From contig NW_020313168.1 of assembly GCF_003265705.1 (NCBI RefSeq), forward strand, positions 3,577,214 to 3,641,213: a stretch of DNA of 64,000 nucleotides, given 5' to 3'. Below, piece by piece: positions 48,701-60,700 of this stretch. Every line of letters starts with the position of its first letter. Position 1 is the stretch's first letter. The notes under the pieces are model-generated. The model was not told the origin of the DNA. It saw only the letters and a program-made list of their open reading frames with translations, and did not search any database. The position numbers and the translations under genes are program-made. This stretch comes from Callorhinus ursinus. Taxonomy: Eukaryota; Chordata; Mammalia; Carnivora; Otariidae.

Positions 48701-51700
48701 ATCGGCTGCAGCCACGCCAAGGCCTGTCCCCTCAATACCCGGACGGAGCCGTTTTGTGCTAACCATTCCCTGTCCCTGATGAAGCAGCTGCTGTGGGTTT
48801 AGAAGGAAGGAAGGAGACAAAGTGGGCTAGCGGGCCTTGCACCGGGCTGTTAGTGATGTGACCTTGTTATATAGTCTGTGGCATAATCTGTGGACGCCCA
48901 CTGGAGGTTAGGGATGCGGCAGCAAAGGGGTCAGGAACCGCCCCGAGGGACGGCTTGAGCCGCGTGGAAAATCCTGGACTTGGTCCCCAGAAAATGAGAT
49001 GCCGTCAAGCGTTTGAGCAGAGAGGACCAAGTGAAGGGTGGTTGGAGGACCAGAGAGAGTGGTGCAGGGAGACCAGTAGGAAGGTGTGGAAAAACCCAGT
49101 GACCCCACGAAGGCTGGGACTGGACAGTGTCGTGAGGTGGGAGAGAGAGGCCCGAGTCTAGGGGTGGCCCCGAGGGCTCTGCCTGTGCAGGGGGACTGTG
49201 TGGAGACAGGGCTTGCCTGGGGCCCCACACCCTGCCCTCCCCGGGCCAGCCCACAGTCTAATAAGCAGCTTCAGGGACCTCCCAGCCAGAGACGGGAGAT
49301 TGTGCCCCCCTCCATCACCACCGATCCCTAGATTCACCTGGATGCAGGTGATCATTGACCTCCTTCTCAATGGGAGCTGAGCTTTCGGAGCTGACGGTGA
49401 TGTCTGCACCTGCAGCAGGGACCAGCAGGGTGGTGCCCCCCGCCAGGCAGGAAATGAGGATGGGACAGAACTGGGCTGGGGGCCGAGGGCAGCCAAGTCA
49501 CAAGTGCCAGGAGGAACCCATGTCATGAACGCCACTCCGCGGATGGGGGTGTCCGAGGAATCTGGGGGAGAGGAAGGACATGCTGGGGGGTTGGGAAGTG
49601 CTGGGAGGTGGCAGGCAGAGACCCCAGGACAGGCCCGGTAGCCTAGGAAGGTGGGAATATGGGGGTGGGCAAGGGAACACAGACATGGCCCACAGCGCTT
49701 ACGGGAAACCCAGACGCTACAGAGAGCAAGTCGTCAAGCCCCGCACGCGCACGTCACTCCTTGGACGGCTGCGCCAGGCGTTCTGCGCACGAACCCACAC
49801 TCGGCGCGTGTGTGCTGGCATATTCTTGGGGAACAGCAGCTCTCCGTACTGCTGTGTGATGAGCTTATCTTTTGTTCCTTTCTACTGTTCTCCTTCATGT
49901 AGTCCTCCCGCACCGACCATGCAGCTATTCTCTGAGCTGTTTGTTTAAATCCTACCGAGGACATGACAGGCCTCACACTGAGTGTAGGGATTGCTCAGAG
50001 CACAGTCCTCAGTCTGGGACCAGCTCCAGACCCGAGCCCATGGTGCATTTACTCGAGACCTCTTTTAGGGTCTCTGAAGTTCTGTGTTTTTTTTCCTTTT
50101 TCTTTTCTTGGTAGTAAAACGGACCTAACACAAAATTTACTGTTGTAACTATGCAGGTCAGTGACGTTACGTACGTTCACAGTGTTTCATAACCACCCCC
50201 GGCCGCCAGAGCTCCTTCATCTGCTCACACTAGCCCCCCCCCCCCCCCCCCCCCCCGGCGCCCCCCCCCCCCCCGTCCCGCTGCCTCAGGGGCCGCACCC
50301 GAGTGGACTCCTTCAGCATTTGTCGTTTGGGGACTGGCTGACGTCACTCGGCATCACGTCTTCCAGGCCCGGCCGTGTTGTACAGCGTGGGTCACGATGT
50401 CAAGCCTGAATAGTAATCCATCCTATGGAGAGACCGCGTTTTGTCTGTCCGTTGGCCGGTTGACCGACACGTGGGCTTTGGTGATCCCAAGGTCCCAGGC
50501 CCCATTCTACAGACCCTGCACATTCCTTGCAAAGCTGACCCCCAGCTGTCCCTTCCCCGGTGGCTGTCAGACTCTGAGCGTGTCTTCCTTGGGTCCAGGT
50601 TGACCTGAGCACACAGTACATAAAGTCGGCGGTGAAGAACGTCCCCTCGGTGTTCCTGATGACAGACTCCCAGGTGGCCGAGGAGCAGTTTCTGGTGCTG
50701 ATCAATGACCTTCTGGCCTCGGGGGAGATCCCTGGGCTGTTCATGGACGACGAGGTGGAGAACATCATCTCCTCCATGCGACCACAAGTGAAGTCCCTCG
50801 GCATGACTGACACTCGGGAAGCATGCTGGAAATTCTTCATTGAGAAAGTGCGCAGGCAGCTTAAGGTAGGAGCCCCCGTCTTCACGGCATCCCAGGGAGT
50901 CCCAGGTTGTCTGGGAATGAGTCCCGCGTCCCTGGGAACCGGCCCTGCTGAAGGGATTGTACCCCTCCCTGCCCTCGGGCCCCATCTGCCCACCCTGTCC
51001 TTCACCCGGCCTTTCTCGTCCCCCTCCTGCGGGGCCCACGTCAGAAGGCTTGGGGCGCCCTCTGCACTCCCCCATCTCTCACGAAAGGCGTGAAGTCAGT
51101 GGAACGCTCACTGGTTTCGAGGGAAACCCAGAAGCAGGGGTGCGCTGTGCAGACATGTGTGGAAACAGACAACAGGGAGCTTTCCTCCCGATCGAGCTCC
51201 CTGCCCGCGTGAGCCTGGCGCTCAGCACCACCGCCCCGTGAGCAGCTCCCCTGTGTCCCGCCTCCAGGTGATCCTATGTTTCTCTCCCGTGGGCTCCATC
51301 CTGCGCGTGCGGGCCAGGAAATTCCCTGCCATCGTCAACTGCACGGCCATCAACTGGTTCCACGAGTGGCCGGAAGACGCCCTTGTGTCCGTGAGCGCAC
51401 GCTTCCTCGAGGAAACCGAGGGTATTCGCGTGAGTCACTGGGCACAGCCCCGTCCGCCGTCCCCCCTGCCGGCGCTCACAGAGTCGGGGGGGGGGCGGGG
51501 GGGCGTCTGCGGCCTGCGACAGAGGGACCCCGCACCCTCTGCCTCCAGGGCTCGGACAAGGGTGAGCCGGGTGAGGACTCACCCTTGTGCAAAATTTAAG
51601 AGGCGGGAGGAGGGAGCGCCTGGGCGGCTCCGTCGTTGAGCGTCTGCCTTCCGGCTCGGGTCATGATCCCAAGGTCCTGGGATCGAGCCCCGCCTCGGGC

Positions 51701-54700
51701 TCCCTGCTCGGCGGGAGGCCTGCTTCTCCCTCTCCCTCCCCCCTTGCCTGTGTTCCTGCTCTCGCTGTCTCTCCCTCTGTCCAATAAATAAATAATAAAA
51801 AAGAGGGGGGAAGGGGAGGCGTGACATCAGTAATCAAGACCAGTAATGTCTTAATGTGATACTTTTAAAAATCACAATTAATGCTAAATAATTCACAGTG
51901 AACAAAACCGTAAACAAAGATAAGCTGCTGGTTGTCGGGTTCATGGCCAGGGGACACCCATTTCAACCAGCTGGGGGTGCCGCACCCCTGTGGCCCCACT
52001 GCCCACCAGGGCTGGGTCAAGAGGGTTGGCCCCAGTGTGCCAACAGATTGAGCAAGGCTGGCTTTCAACACAGTCCCTGATCAGGGCTGATGGGAGCACT
52101 GCACTTACTCCTGCCCCGGGCTTCGACACAGCTCCGCCCGGGGCCGCTTCCTCACCTCTGGCCTGCCCCTATTACAGGCCGCAACAAGTATGATGGGTAC
52201 CGGGGCTTTCTTTCATGGGAACGACCCAGGTTCGCTGTTTGAGCTAATTGCCAGCCTCGAAACGGTCATTTAACTCTGACCCAGCCAACGGAAGGAATGA
52301 GCAGCCCTACAATAAATCACACTTGGTTATCACGTTTTATCTATTGCGAACACATATTCGGTTATGAAGTAGGATAAAATAAACCCGAAATTAACGTTTC
52401 CCCCTAGTTTAAGAGATGGGTAAAAGCCCCTGCTTGTCATCGCTAGAGCGCCCACGTTTGGGACGGGCCGTTCCCAGAACACTGCAGTTCCCACGTTTCA
52501 CGGGGGGGGGCACAGACGTGGGTGTCCAGCCCCCAAAAGAGCGGCCTCCTAAGATTGGGGAATGGCCCCACTCCTGGTACCAGGGAGGGCCAGCGAGTAG
52601 ATGCCCAAGAAGAAGCATGCGTTGGAGGAACACACTCCCAAATCAACTCTAATTAGGCGGTATCTCTTGGACAGTTCCTGGGGCAGAGCCCTCGGGCAAG
52701 TGGGGCGGCCCAGGCGGTGGTGGCCGTGACCCTGATGTGGGAAGGGAGTTGCTAAACCCAAGGACCCAGCGCAGCAAATGCTTGCTGGATCGCCCGGGTT
52801 GCTCCAACATGCTGCCAGGCCCTGCCCTTTCCCAGGGATGCAAGCATGTGAGTCAGGGAGAGAGAATCACAGGAATAACGCTGTGCCCTGTCCCCGGTGC
52901 TTAGCCACGTCCGGGGTGGAGCAATGTCACCAGCGCCCGGGACAGCCTCTGCAGGCACTGCTGTCTTGAGCCTCAAGCGGGTTGAATGGCCAAGGCTGAG
53001 AGAGGGCATGCATCTCATCGGGGGTCCTGGCGAGGACGGGAAACCCCACCCTGCTGAATCGCAGTGGCCAGCAGCCTCCTCCTCCCCACGGGAGTGGGGT
53101 CGCTCCCTCCCGCCAGGGAACCAGGAACGAACGGCCCCCTCTTGCCTTTGCAGCCAGAAGTCAAGGCCTCCATCAGCCTCTTCATGTCCTATGTGCACAC
53201 AACGGTCAACGAGATGTCCAAGCTGTACTTGGCCACGGAGAGGCGCTACAATTACACCACACCCAAAACCTTCCTGGAGCAGATCAAACTTTACCAGAAC
53301 CTGCTGGCCAAGAAGAGAATGGAGCTGGTGGCCAAGATCGAGAGGCTGGAGAATGGTCTGATGAAGCTGCAGAGCACAGCGTCCCAGGTAGGGAAGGCAG
53401 GGGCTCTGCCAGCAGGTCCCAGAACCTTCCCCTAAGCAAGAGAAACAGAACTCCCACCTTGGAGAAACTTCCACTCTCAAACCACAGAGAACGTGTGGGT
53501 TTTACTACAGAAAATGGGTTCAACATGCTTTGGCAATGCTGATGTCATTGTGTTGGGCGCTTTACGTGGGGGCCCAAGTCCAGCAGGATTTGTGCATCGG
53601 GGCTAGTGCGTCCGTGACCACGCGCCCATTCGCGGATGACTCGCAGGCTGTGGGGGCCCAGATGGAAAGGCTTTTGCCATCCAGTTTTCTGCTTGGCTTT
53701 AGGTGCCCTCCCTCGTGTATAGCCCCGGCCCCATCATCTTCACTGCCCATTGCCGGGGTTCCCGAGGGAGCCAGGAAAACAGCCCCGACCCCGCTTCCCT
53801 GCCCAGGTGTGACCCCACACAGCTGGGGCCGTCCCGCCTCTGCCCCCAGGGAGACCAAGCCCATGAGCCAGAGCCAGGTCAGCTTGCCCCCGCCACAGGC
53901 AGTGTGGCAAGGGTCAAGGCCACCCCTGTGGGGCGTGGAGTGGGGAAGATGGCAGGGGGTGTCCCAGGAAGACGGAGCTGGGAGGGGCCAAGCAGGACTG
54001 CTCCCACCCAGACAGATGCCGCAGAAAAGAACAGGGAGGGGCCCAGCCAAGCAGGCCGCTTCTCTTCTCCCAGATGAACCTTCCAGACAGGGTCCTGTTA
54101 CAGCGACTGAGGGGCCTCCTTGTGGGAGAAACCATCAAGAATGCGGCGGCACAGCCTACCCTATCACTCACTCCTTCCCCGCACTCCCTCCCGCCTGGCA
54201 CGACCACGGGCGGCACGACCACGGGCAGCCTGGCCCCGGCCCCAAGCTTTGGGTGCCGCCCCACCAGCCTGCGCGTGGCGGCCAGGGCCCACGCTTGCCC
54301 ATCTCTGGGTATCTCCTCCCCCAGGTGGATGACTTAAAAGCCACGCTGGCGATTCAGGAGGCTGAACTCAAGCAGAAAAATGAGAATGCGGACAAGCTCA
54401 TCCACGTGGTGGGCGTGGAAACTGAGAAGGTCAGCAAAGAGAAAGCCATCGCCGACGAGGAGGAGGCCAAGGTGGAGGTCATCAACAAGGTGCGGACAAG
54501 CACGGCTCCGGAGCACTGTGACTCGTGGCTTTGCCGGGCCGGGCTTCCCTCCCCTGAGCGCTCAGTACCTCCTCCAGGCCCAGGCAAAGGCTGGGAGGTT
54601 CTCCCGAACTTGCGGGAGCCCCCGCTCCCACGCTTGAGGCCCCTGGCTCAGAGGAGGGCTGTCCTTTAGAGAAATGCCCGTCCAGGAGCCGGTCTCCTCA

Positions 54701-57700
54701 AAGTGCAGTGCCCAGGGCGCGGTGGCAGCATTGCCAGGAGCTGGTGAGAAATGCAGGTTCTCGGGTCTGCATCTTAACAAGATGCCCGTGACCCACGAGC
54801 ACATTAAAGGCTGAGAAGCCCGCCTCGGACTGGAGCCCTGGTCCTCAGACCCGCTGCACCGGGAGCCCCCAGAGGTGCCGATGTCTCTGGCCCCGGCGGG
54901 GAGAGGGCCACCTCGCCGAAGAGCTTTCTCCCCACCCCTCCCTGCATGCCTCTGATGCCCCCAGACACGCACCTGCGTGAGTGTTTGAATGAAGGGTGTT
55001 CCAGGAATTGCCTGTTATCTCTTGAGATGCAGCATGGCACGGTAGCAAGTGGTTTCTAGGAGGAGGGGTCTGACGCTGCCACCAGGTGCTGGAGGAGGAA
55101 GATGAGGGCCAGGTGGGGCGGCAGGAGCTCCCTCCGTTCCTCCTTGTAACCCACACACCCAACCCTCGGAGGCCCAGGGTGGTCGGCAGCTAGCCAGCGG
55201 CAGAATCAGGAACTGAGCCGGGACCCACATCCACACCCCAAACTGTGCCACAGGCAGCTGTTAACGTCCGGGTGCCCATCCCTCCCCAACGCCTGCATCT
55301 GGAAATGGCCCCCTGGCGGGGCGGGTGCTCCAGGGAAGAAGCTGACCACGTCCGCACCTTCTGTGCCCGTTCCTGCAGTCATGCCCCACGCTGTCCGTAA
55401 AGTTGGCGGCTGGATGGACCCTCCACACGGTGCTTTGCAGAGACCCTGTCCCTTCTGTCTTCCCTCCTCTGAGCCCAGCAAAGCCCCCCAGCCCCTCCTG
55501 GCTTCATCACTGAGGCTCTTCCTCATTGATAGATACCAAGTTGTTGCTGGTCTCTGTGCTTGGCATCCCGAGGCTCAGAGGGGTTCTTCGGGACCCCAGG
55601 AGGAAATGCGTGCATGCATGAAAATGCTCTCACTTTCTTAAGGGGAGGGCGAGCTCTACCTCCAATGTGCTCCATTTTGGACAGATTACACAATGGCACC
55701 AAGAGACCATAAGGGCTCAGAGCCAGTGGTGTGGGGTCCACGTGGCCCCAGGTTTTCCCTCCAGTCCTGGGAGCTGGGCCCATAGAAGGACCGGTTCCCA
55801 TTCCAGAATCCCGAGTCTGCGGCCCCAGCACGGCTTCTTCCAACCTGAGTGTTGGGTGGCAGGGAGGAGAAAGGCGGGCTCCAGGCAGTGGGTGGGGACC
55901 TCGGGGCATGAAGGGGAGCACGGGACACGGCCCTGCCGCCACCATGGGGGACGCACCATGGGGGACAAACCTCTGTGCCCGGGCTTGGGTGGGGGGGAAG
56001 GCCACCCTCCTCACTCCCGTCCGTGCTCCCTCGCTGCTGCCCAGGGCTCCACGTACACACGCACTCACACACACGTGCACACACACTTGCGTGCAGCCCC
56101 CCTCCCCCCCGCATTGATCTTTCCCGCGTGGCTTCCTTCCAGAATGTCACAGAGAAACAAAAGGCTTGTGAAACGGACCTGGCCAAGGCCGAGCCAGCCC
56201 TCCTGGCCGCGCAGGAAGCTCTCGACACTCTGAATAAGGTGAGGGCAGGAAAGAAAGAAACAGGACCGGCCCCAGGGGGAGGAGAAAGCCGTGGCATTGG
56301 TGCAGGGGGCCGCAGGCTCTCGGCAGCCTCCCACGGTCGCCACGGGGCCTCCGGGTCCGGCGCACAGGGCTACATCCCCTCCCAGCTGCTTCCTGTCCTT
56401 TGCAGAACAACCTGACAGAGCTGAAGTCCTTCGGATCCCCCCCGGATGCCGTGGTCAACGTCACGGCCGCTGTCATGATCCTGACCGCGCCCGGGGGCAA
56501 GATCCCCAAGGATAAGAGCTGGAAAGCTGCGAAAATCATGATGGGCAAAGTGGACACCTTCCTGGACTCCTTGAAAAAGTTTGACAAGGAGCACATCCCC
56601 GAGGCCTGCCTGAAAGCATTTAAGTGAGTCCGGGCTGGGCCGCGCCGCGGGCTCCCGTTGGCTTCTTGCTCTGTCGGGAGTGCGGTACGTCCCGGCGCTG
56701 CGCGGTCCCCCGGTCCTCTCCAGCCCGCCCCAGCCAGCGGCCCGTTCCCAAGGGCAGCCTGTGCTCACCAGGGTGGGCAGGGGAGCAAGGTGGGACCCCA
56801 GAGACGGCGGGCGGCAGCGGCCTGGGGAGATCTGGCTGCACCAGAGTCCAGTGTCCAGGTGAAGCATGGCCCCGGCTGCATCGCCCTCTGCCTTCCCCAC
56901 CTGAAGGATCAGGGCAGGCGGGCAGCCCCATGGCTCAAAGTCTAGGCACCCCCTTCCCCACACAGCACACGGGAGGGTCTAGCAACCCTGCACGCGGCCG
57001 TCAGGAGGCTGGGAGCTGCGGGCCCACGAGAGGCGCCACCAGTGGCCCCCCCCCCGAGGCAAGAGCAGTTGTGCACACGAGCACGGGTGATGCACACGCA
57101 CCACACACACCCTGTACATATACACAGGTGCACACGTGTGTGCCGTGAGCATCCCGCTGGCTCGGGCTCCATCAGGCGTGGTTTCATCTTTCCGTTGCTG
57201 TCACCTTAAGCGCGCCACGTCTGGAGGGACATGCACAGCGGGTGGGCAGTGTTGCTGTGGGGTGCGCGTGGGACAAGACGCCGAGGGGCCTCCCTGCTGG
57301 GTTAGGTCTCTGCGCAGTTGAAATGGTACCGTACGTACACAGGGCTGTCGGGGCGCCGTCTAGCTAACCTGGGGGAAGAGAACGATGTTCTGCTACGTCA
57401 GCAGCCTGACCTGTAGCTGGCAGACAATCCCGTGGCGGATGGATTGGCGCGTCTGTAGCTCCGCCCGCGCAGTGGAGGGATCCGCCGGCTCCTGGATGGC
57501 CACCCCCCACGTGCCTGACGTGTGCTGAAAGAGGCAAACCCGTTCTAATATCGACCTAAACAAAGCGTGAAGTAAACCAGAGGGAGGAGATGACGGGCCG
57601 TGCTCCCAGCCTGAATTCAGACCACTTTTCGGTCATTATCTTGAATCATGCACTGGAAATTCTTTCTGCAGATGGTGCAGTTTGTTATGCTTCACGACTT

Positions 57701-60700
57701 TGTTGTCATTTTTAAAATGCTGGTTTCTAAAGCGCATCTCCGGGCAATTTTCCTCGGCACGCCCGGGCCGTGGTCCCCTGGGTAGCAGAGGTGACGCCGT
57801 GGAGTGGGGTGGGGATCTCTGGGGGTGAGGGTCCTGGGTGCATGTCAGCACTGCCCTCCACCCCCCAGCTGGGTCATGCTGGGAGAGCGACATGGGGTGA
57901 CGATGTGTGCCACGGCGGAGCAGGCTCCAGGAGCTCCCATTTGGAAAGCTCTCAGGGCAGCACCTGACCCCCGGCCCCAGACAGAACTACTGCTTCCTGT
58001 CCGTGGTACTTGGGGCAAGTTGCTGAGCCCCTCCGAACCCCGGTTTTCTTGCTTAGGGGTGGGGTCTTTGGAGAATGAAAACTGGACGAGCTGTAGAAAC
58101 TCCGGGAACCGGACAAGGAATGCTGATTCCCCGCCCTCGTCTAGCGCACAGGGTCATTCTCCTCACACCCCAAATCCCACTGGGTGGGGGCCAGAATTCT
58201 GTGTTTCATTCTTTTCTTCATCTTGAAGAGAGCCCCCTCCCAAAAACCCCAATTCACTGCACTCCCCTCGTAACTGCTTGTGGGAAGCGGCCAGAGCTGC
58301 GGACCGGGGTGCGCTGAAGGCCCGAGGGGGAGACGCGGGGGAGCCCTGCGGAGCCCGCCCCAGCGCCCCCTGTCCCCTCTGCAGGCCCTACCAAGGCAAC
58401 CCGACCTTCGACCCCGAGTTCATCCGCTCCAAGTCCACGGCGGCCGCGGGCCTATGCTCCTGGTGCATCAACATCGTCCGCTTCTACGAGGTGTACTGCG
58501 ACGTGGCCCCCAAGAGGCAGGCCCTGGAGGAGGCGAACGCCGAGCTGGCTGAGGCGCAGGAGAAGCTCTCACGGATCAAAAACAAGATTGCAGTAAGTGC
58601 CCACCCGCCCGCACCCAGGAGAGCACCAGAGCCACGGGTCGGGGCCCCACGGAGCAGGGGCTGCCCTGAATTATTCAGCAGCGCGAGGAGCCCAGGCAGC
58701 CGCAGGGACCGATCGCCCACCCCCGGGGGCCCCGTCCCACCGCTGCGCCTCTCCGTGTTTTCCCAGGAACTCAATGCCAACCTGAGCAACCTCACGTCGG
58801 CCTTTGAAAAGGCAACAGCAGAGAAGATCAAGTGCCAACAAGAGGCCGACGCCACCAACAGGGTGATCTCGCTGGCCAACAGGTAGCTCGCTCCGCCCCG
58901 CGGGCACCCCTTCTGCCTTCTCAGTCCCCCAGAAGGGCCGGGCCCGCAGAGCAGCCCCTGGCGGAGGAGGAACGGCCCGGGGTGGAGGCAGCAGTACCCC
59001 TGCTTGCACAAATTCATGAGGATGACCTGCTGACTTGCTGTCGGCCAGTGTCTCCACCTCTGGGAGCTGGAAGCCCTCCATGGTGGGTCCCCCGCACACC
59101 CCAGGACCTTTGGCTGCGAGGAAGTCCCCCAACCCAGACCTGCCCACACCTGCCTGGGAGGCGGCGTCCACAGGGGCCCGCTCGGGCAGATTCCCCTCTA
59201 CCCGCTCCCCTTCTGGGGCCTCCACCAGCGTGGGGCTTCATGTCTGTCGATGCCCGTGGACTCCCAGGGCAGCGCTGTCCCAGCGGGAATGCGGCTCGAG
59301 CCACACCCATCATTCTACAATGTCCTGTTGCCCCTGCGGCACCGTACAAAGATGAAACCAATCTTGATAATGTATCTTACTGAACCCCAAACGTGATCAT
59401 TTCAATATGTGATCACTGTGAGAAGGATCGCTAAGAGGGTTCGTGCACGTTTTCACTCTGAGTCCTGGAAATCCCCATGCACATCCCAGTTCAGACCATC
59501 CACGCCTCGGGTGCTCACTAGCCACGCGCGGACAGCGAGGCTTCAGAGCTATCTTTTCGTGGTTTCAAAAAGTGAGCACCGGGAGCCTGGCACAGAGCCG
59601 CGGGTGGAGTGGGTCCTCGGGCATGGCTTCTGGCCGAACGTTCTCCTACCCGGCGGGCTGGCAACCGCTGACAGGTTGTCAGGGAGACACGGGGATCCTG
59701 GGAGATCCCCAGGCCGTGTGACAGCGGCCTCCAGCAGAGTGTGGACGTCGTCCCGGGTTTGCGGGACTGGACCGTCCCCACCCAGAATAGCAAAGTGGTC
59801 TTTTGGTCTCTGGGAAGCAAGGGCTCCTCGGGTGATGCGCACAGACCTCAGTGGACCTAATGAGGCAAACTGTGCTTTCTACAAACATCGCAGCCCGTTG
59901 ATGTCACATCTGGGGCCAGGGGCCAGTTCTCAGGCTCGTGGCCCGAGCTGCATGATGCCCACGCTGCAGTCCCCGCTCCACGTGGGGCCAGGTGCCCTCT
60001 GGATGCCATGTTGTCCTGTGGCCACTGTGGCCACCACCCGGACTCCACCTCTACCGAGACCTCCCACAAGCCAAAGCCTGAGCTCGGTGGTGTCCCGGCA
60101 GCAGCTTTAGCATGGGCGAAATGTTCAGATAAGGTCAGCACAGAGGTGACATCAGCGCAGGTGGCTGGGGCAGGGGAGCTCAGGCCCCAGGTGCCTCCAG
60201 AAAGCGTTAGTTTTGCTTCCCTAATGCAGTGATTCCCAAGAATTTCCCCCAAAGCCTTTCCACACGTTGAAGCACGGAGCGAAGGCAGTATTTGGAAACG
60301 CCAAACTCCTGGCACTGAGAGGTGGAGGCTGCTTCCTGGTCTTTGGGTGCGACCCTCCATCATTCCTTTGACCCCCACTGACCTCGTGTTCACATTTAGG
60401 CTGGTAGGGGGATTAGCGTCGGAGAACGTGCGCTGGGCTGAATCGGTGAAGAACTTCAAAAGCCAGGGGGTCACTCTGTGCGGGGACGTCCTGCTGATTT
60501 CTGCCTTCGTATCCTACGTGGGCTACTTCACCAAGAAATACCGAAATGAGCTGATGGAGAAATTTTGGGTCCCTTATATAAATCGGTTAAAGGTAAGAGG
60601 TCTGGTTGCATTCATCCGTCAGGAAACCTGGGGAGGTCCCTGGGAGGGGGCAGACCCAGCCAAACGTCACACACGCGGACGCTCTGGCCACTGCGGGTTT

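Noticed and set aside
47477..50598. A hidden exon or nested gene in the longest intron
   Set aside because: Exons w40 and w41 join directly by homology (GIPDLK to VDLSTQYIK), and no open frame in between resembles a known protein.
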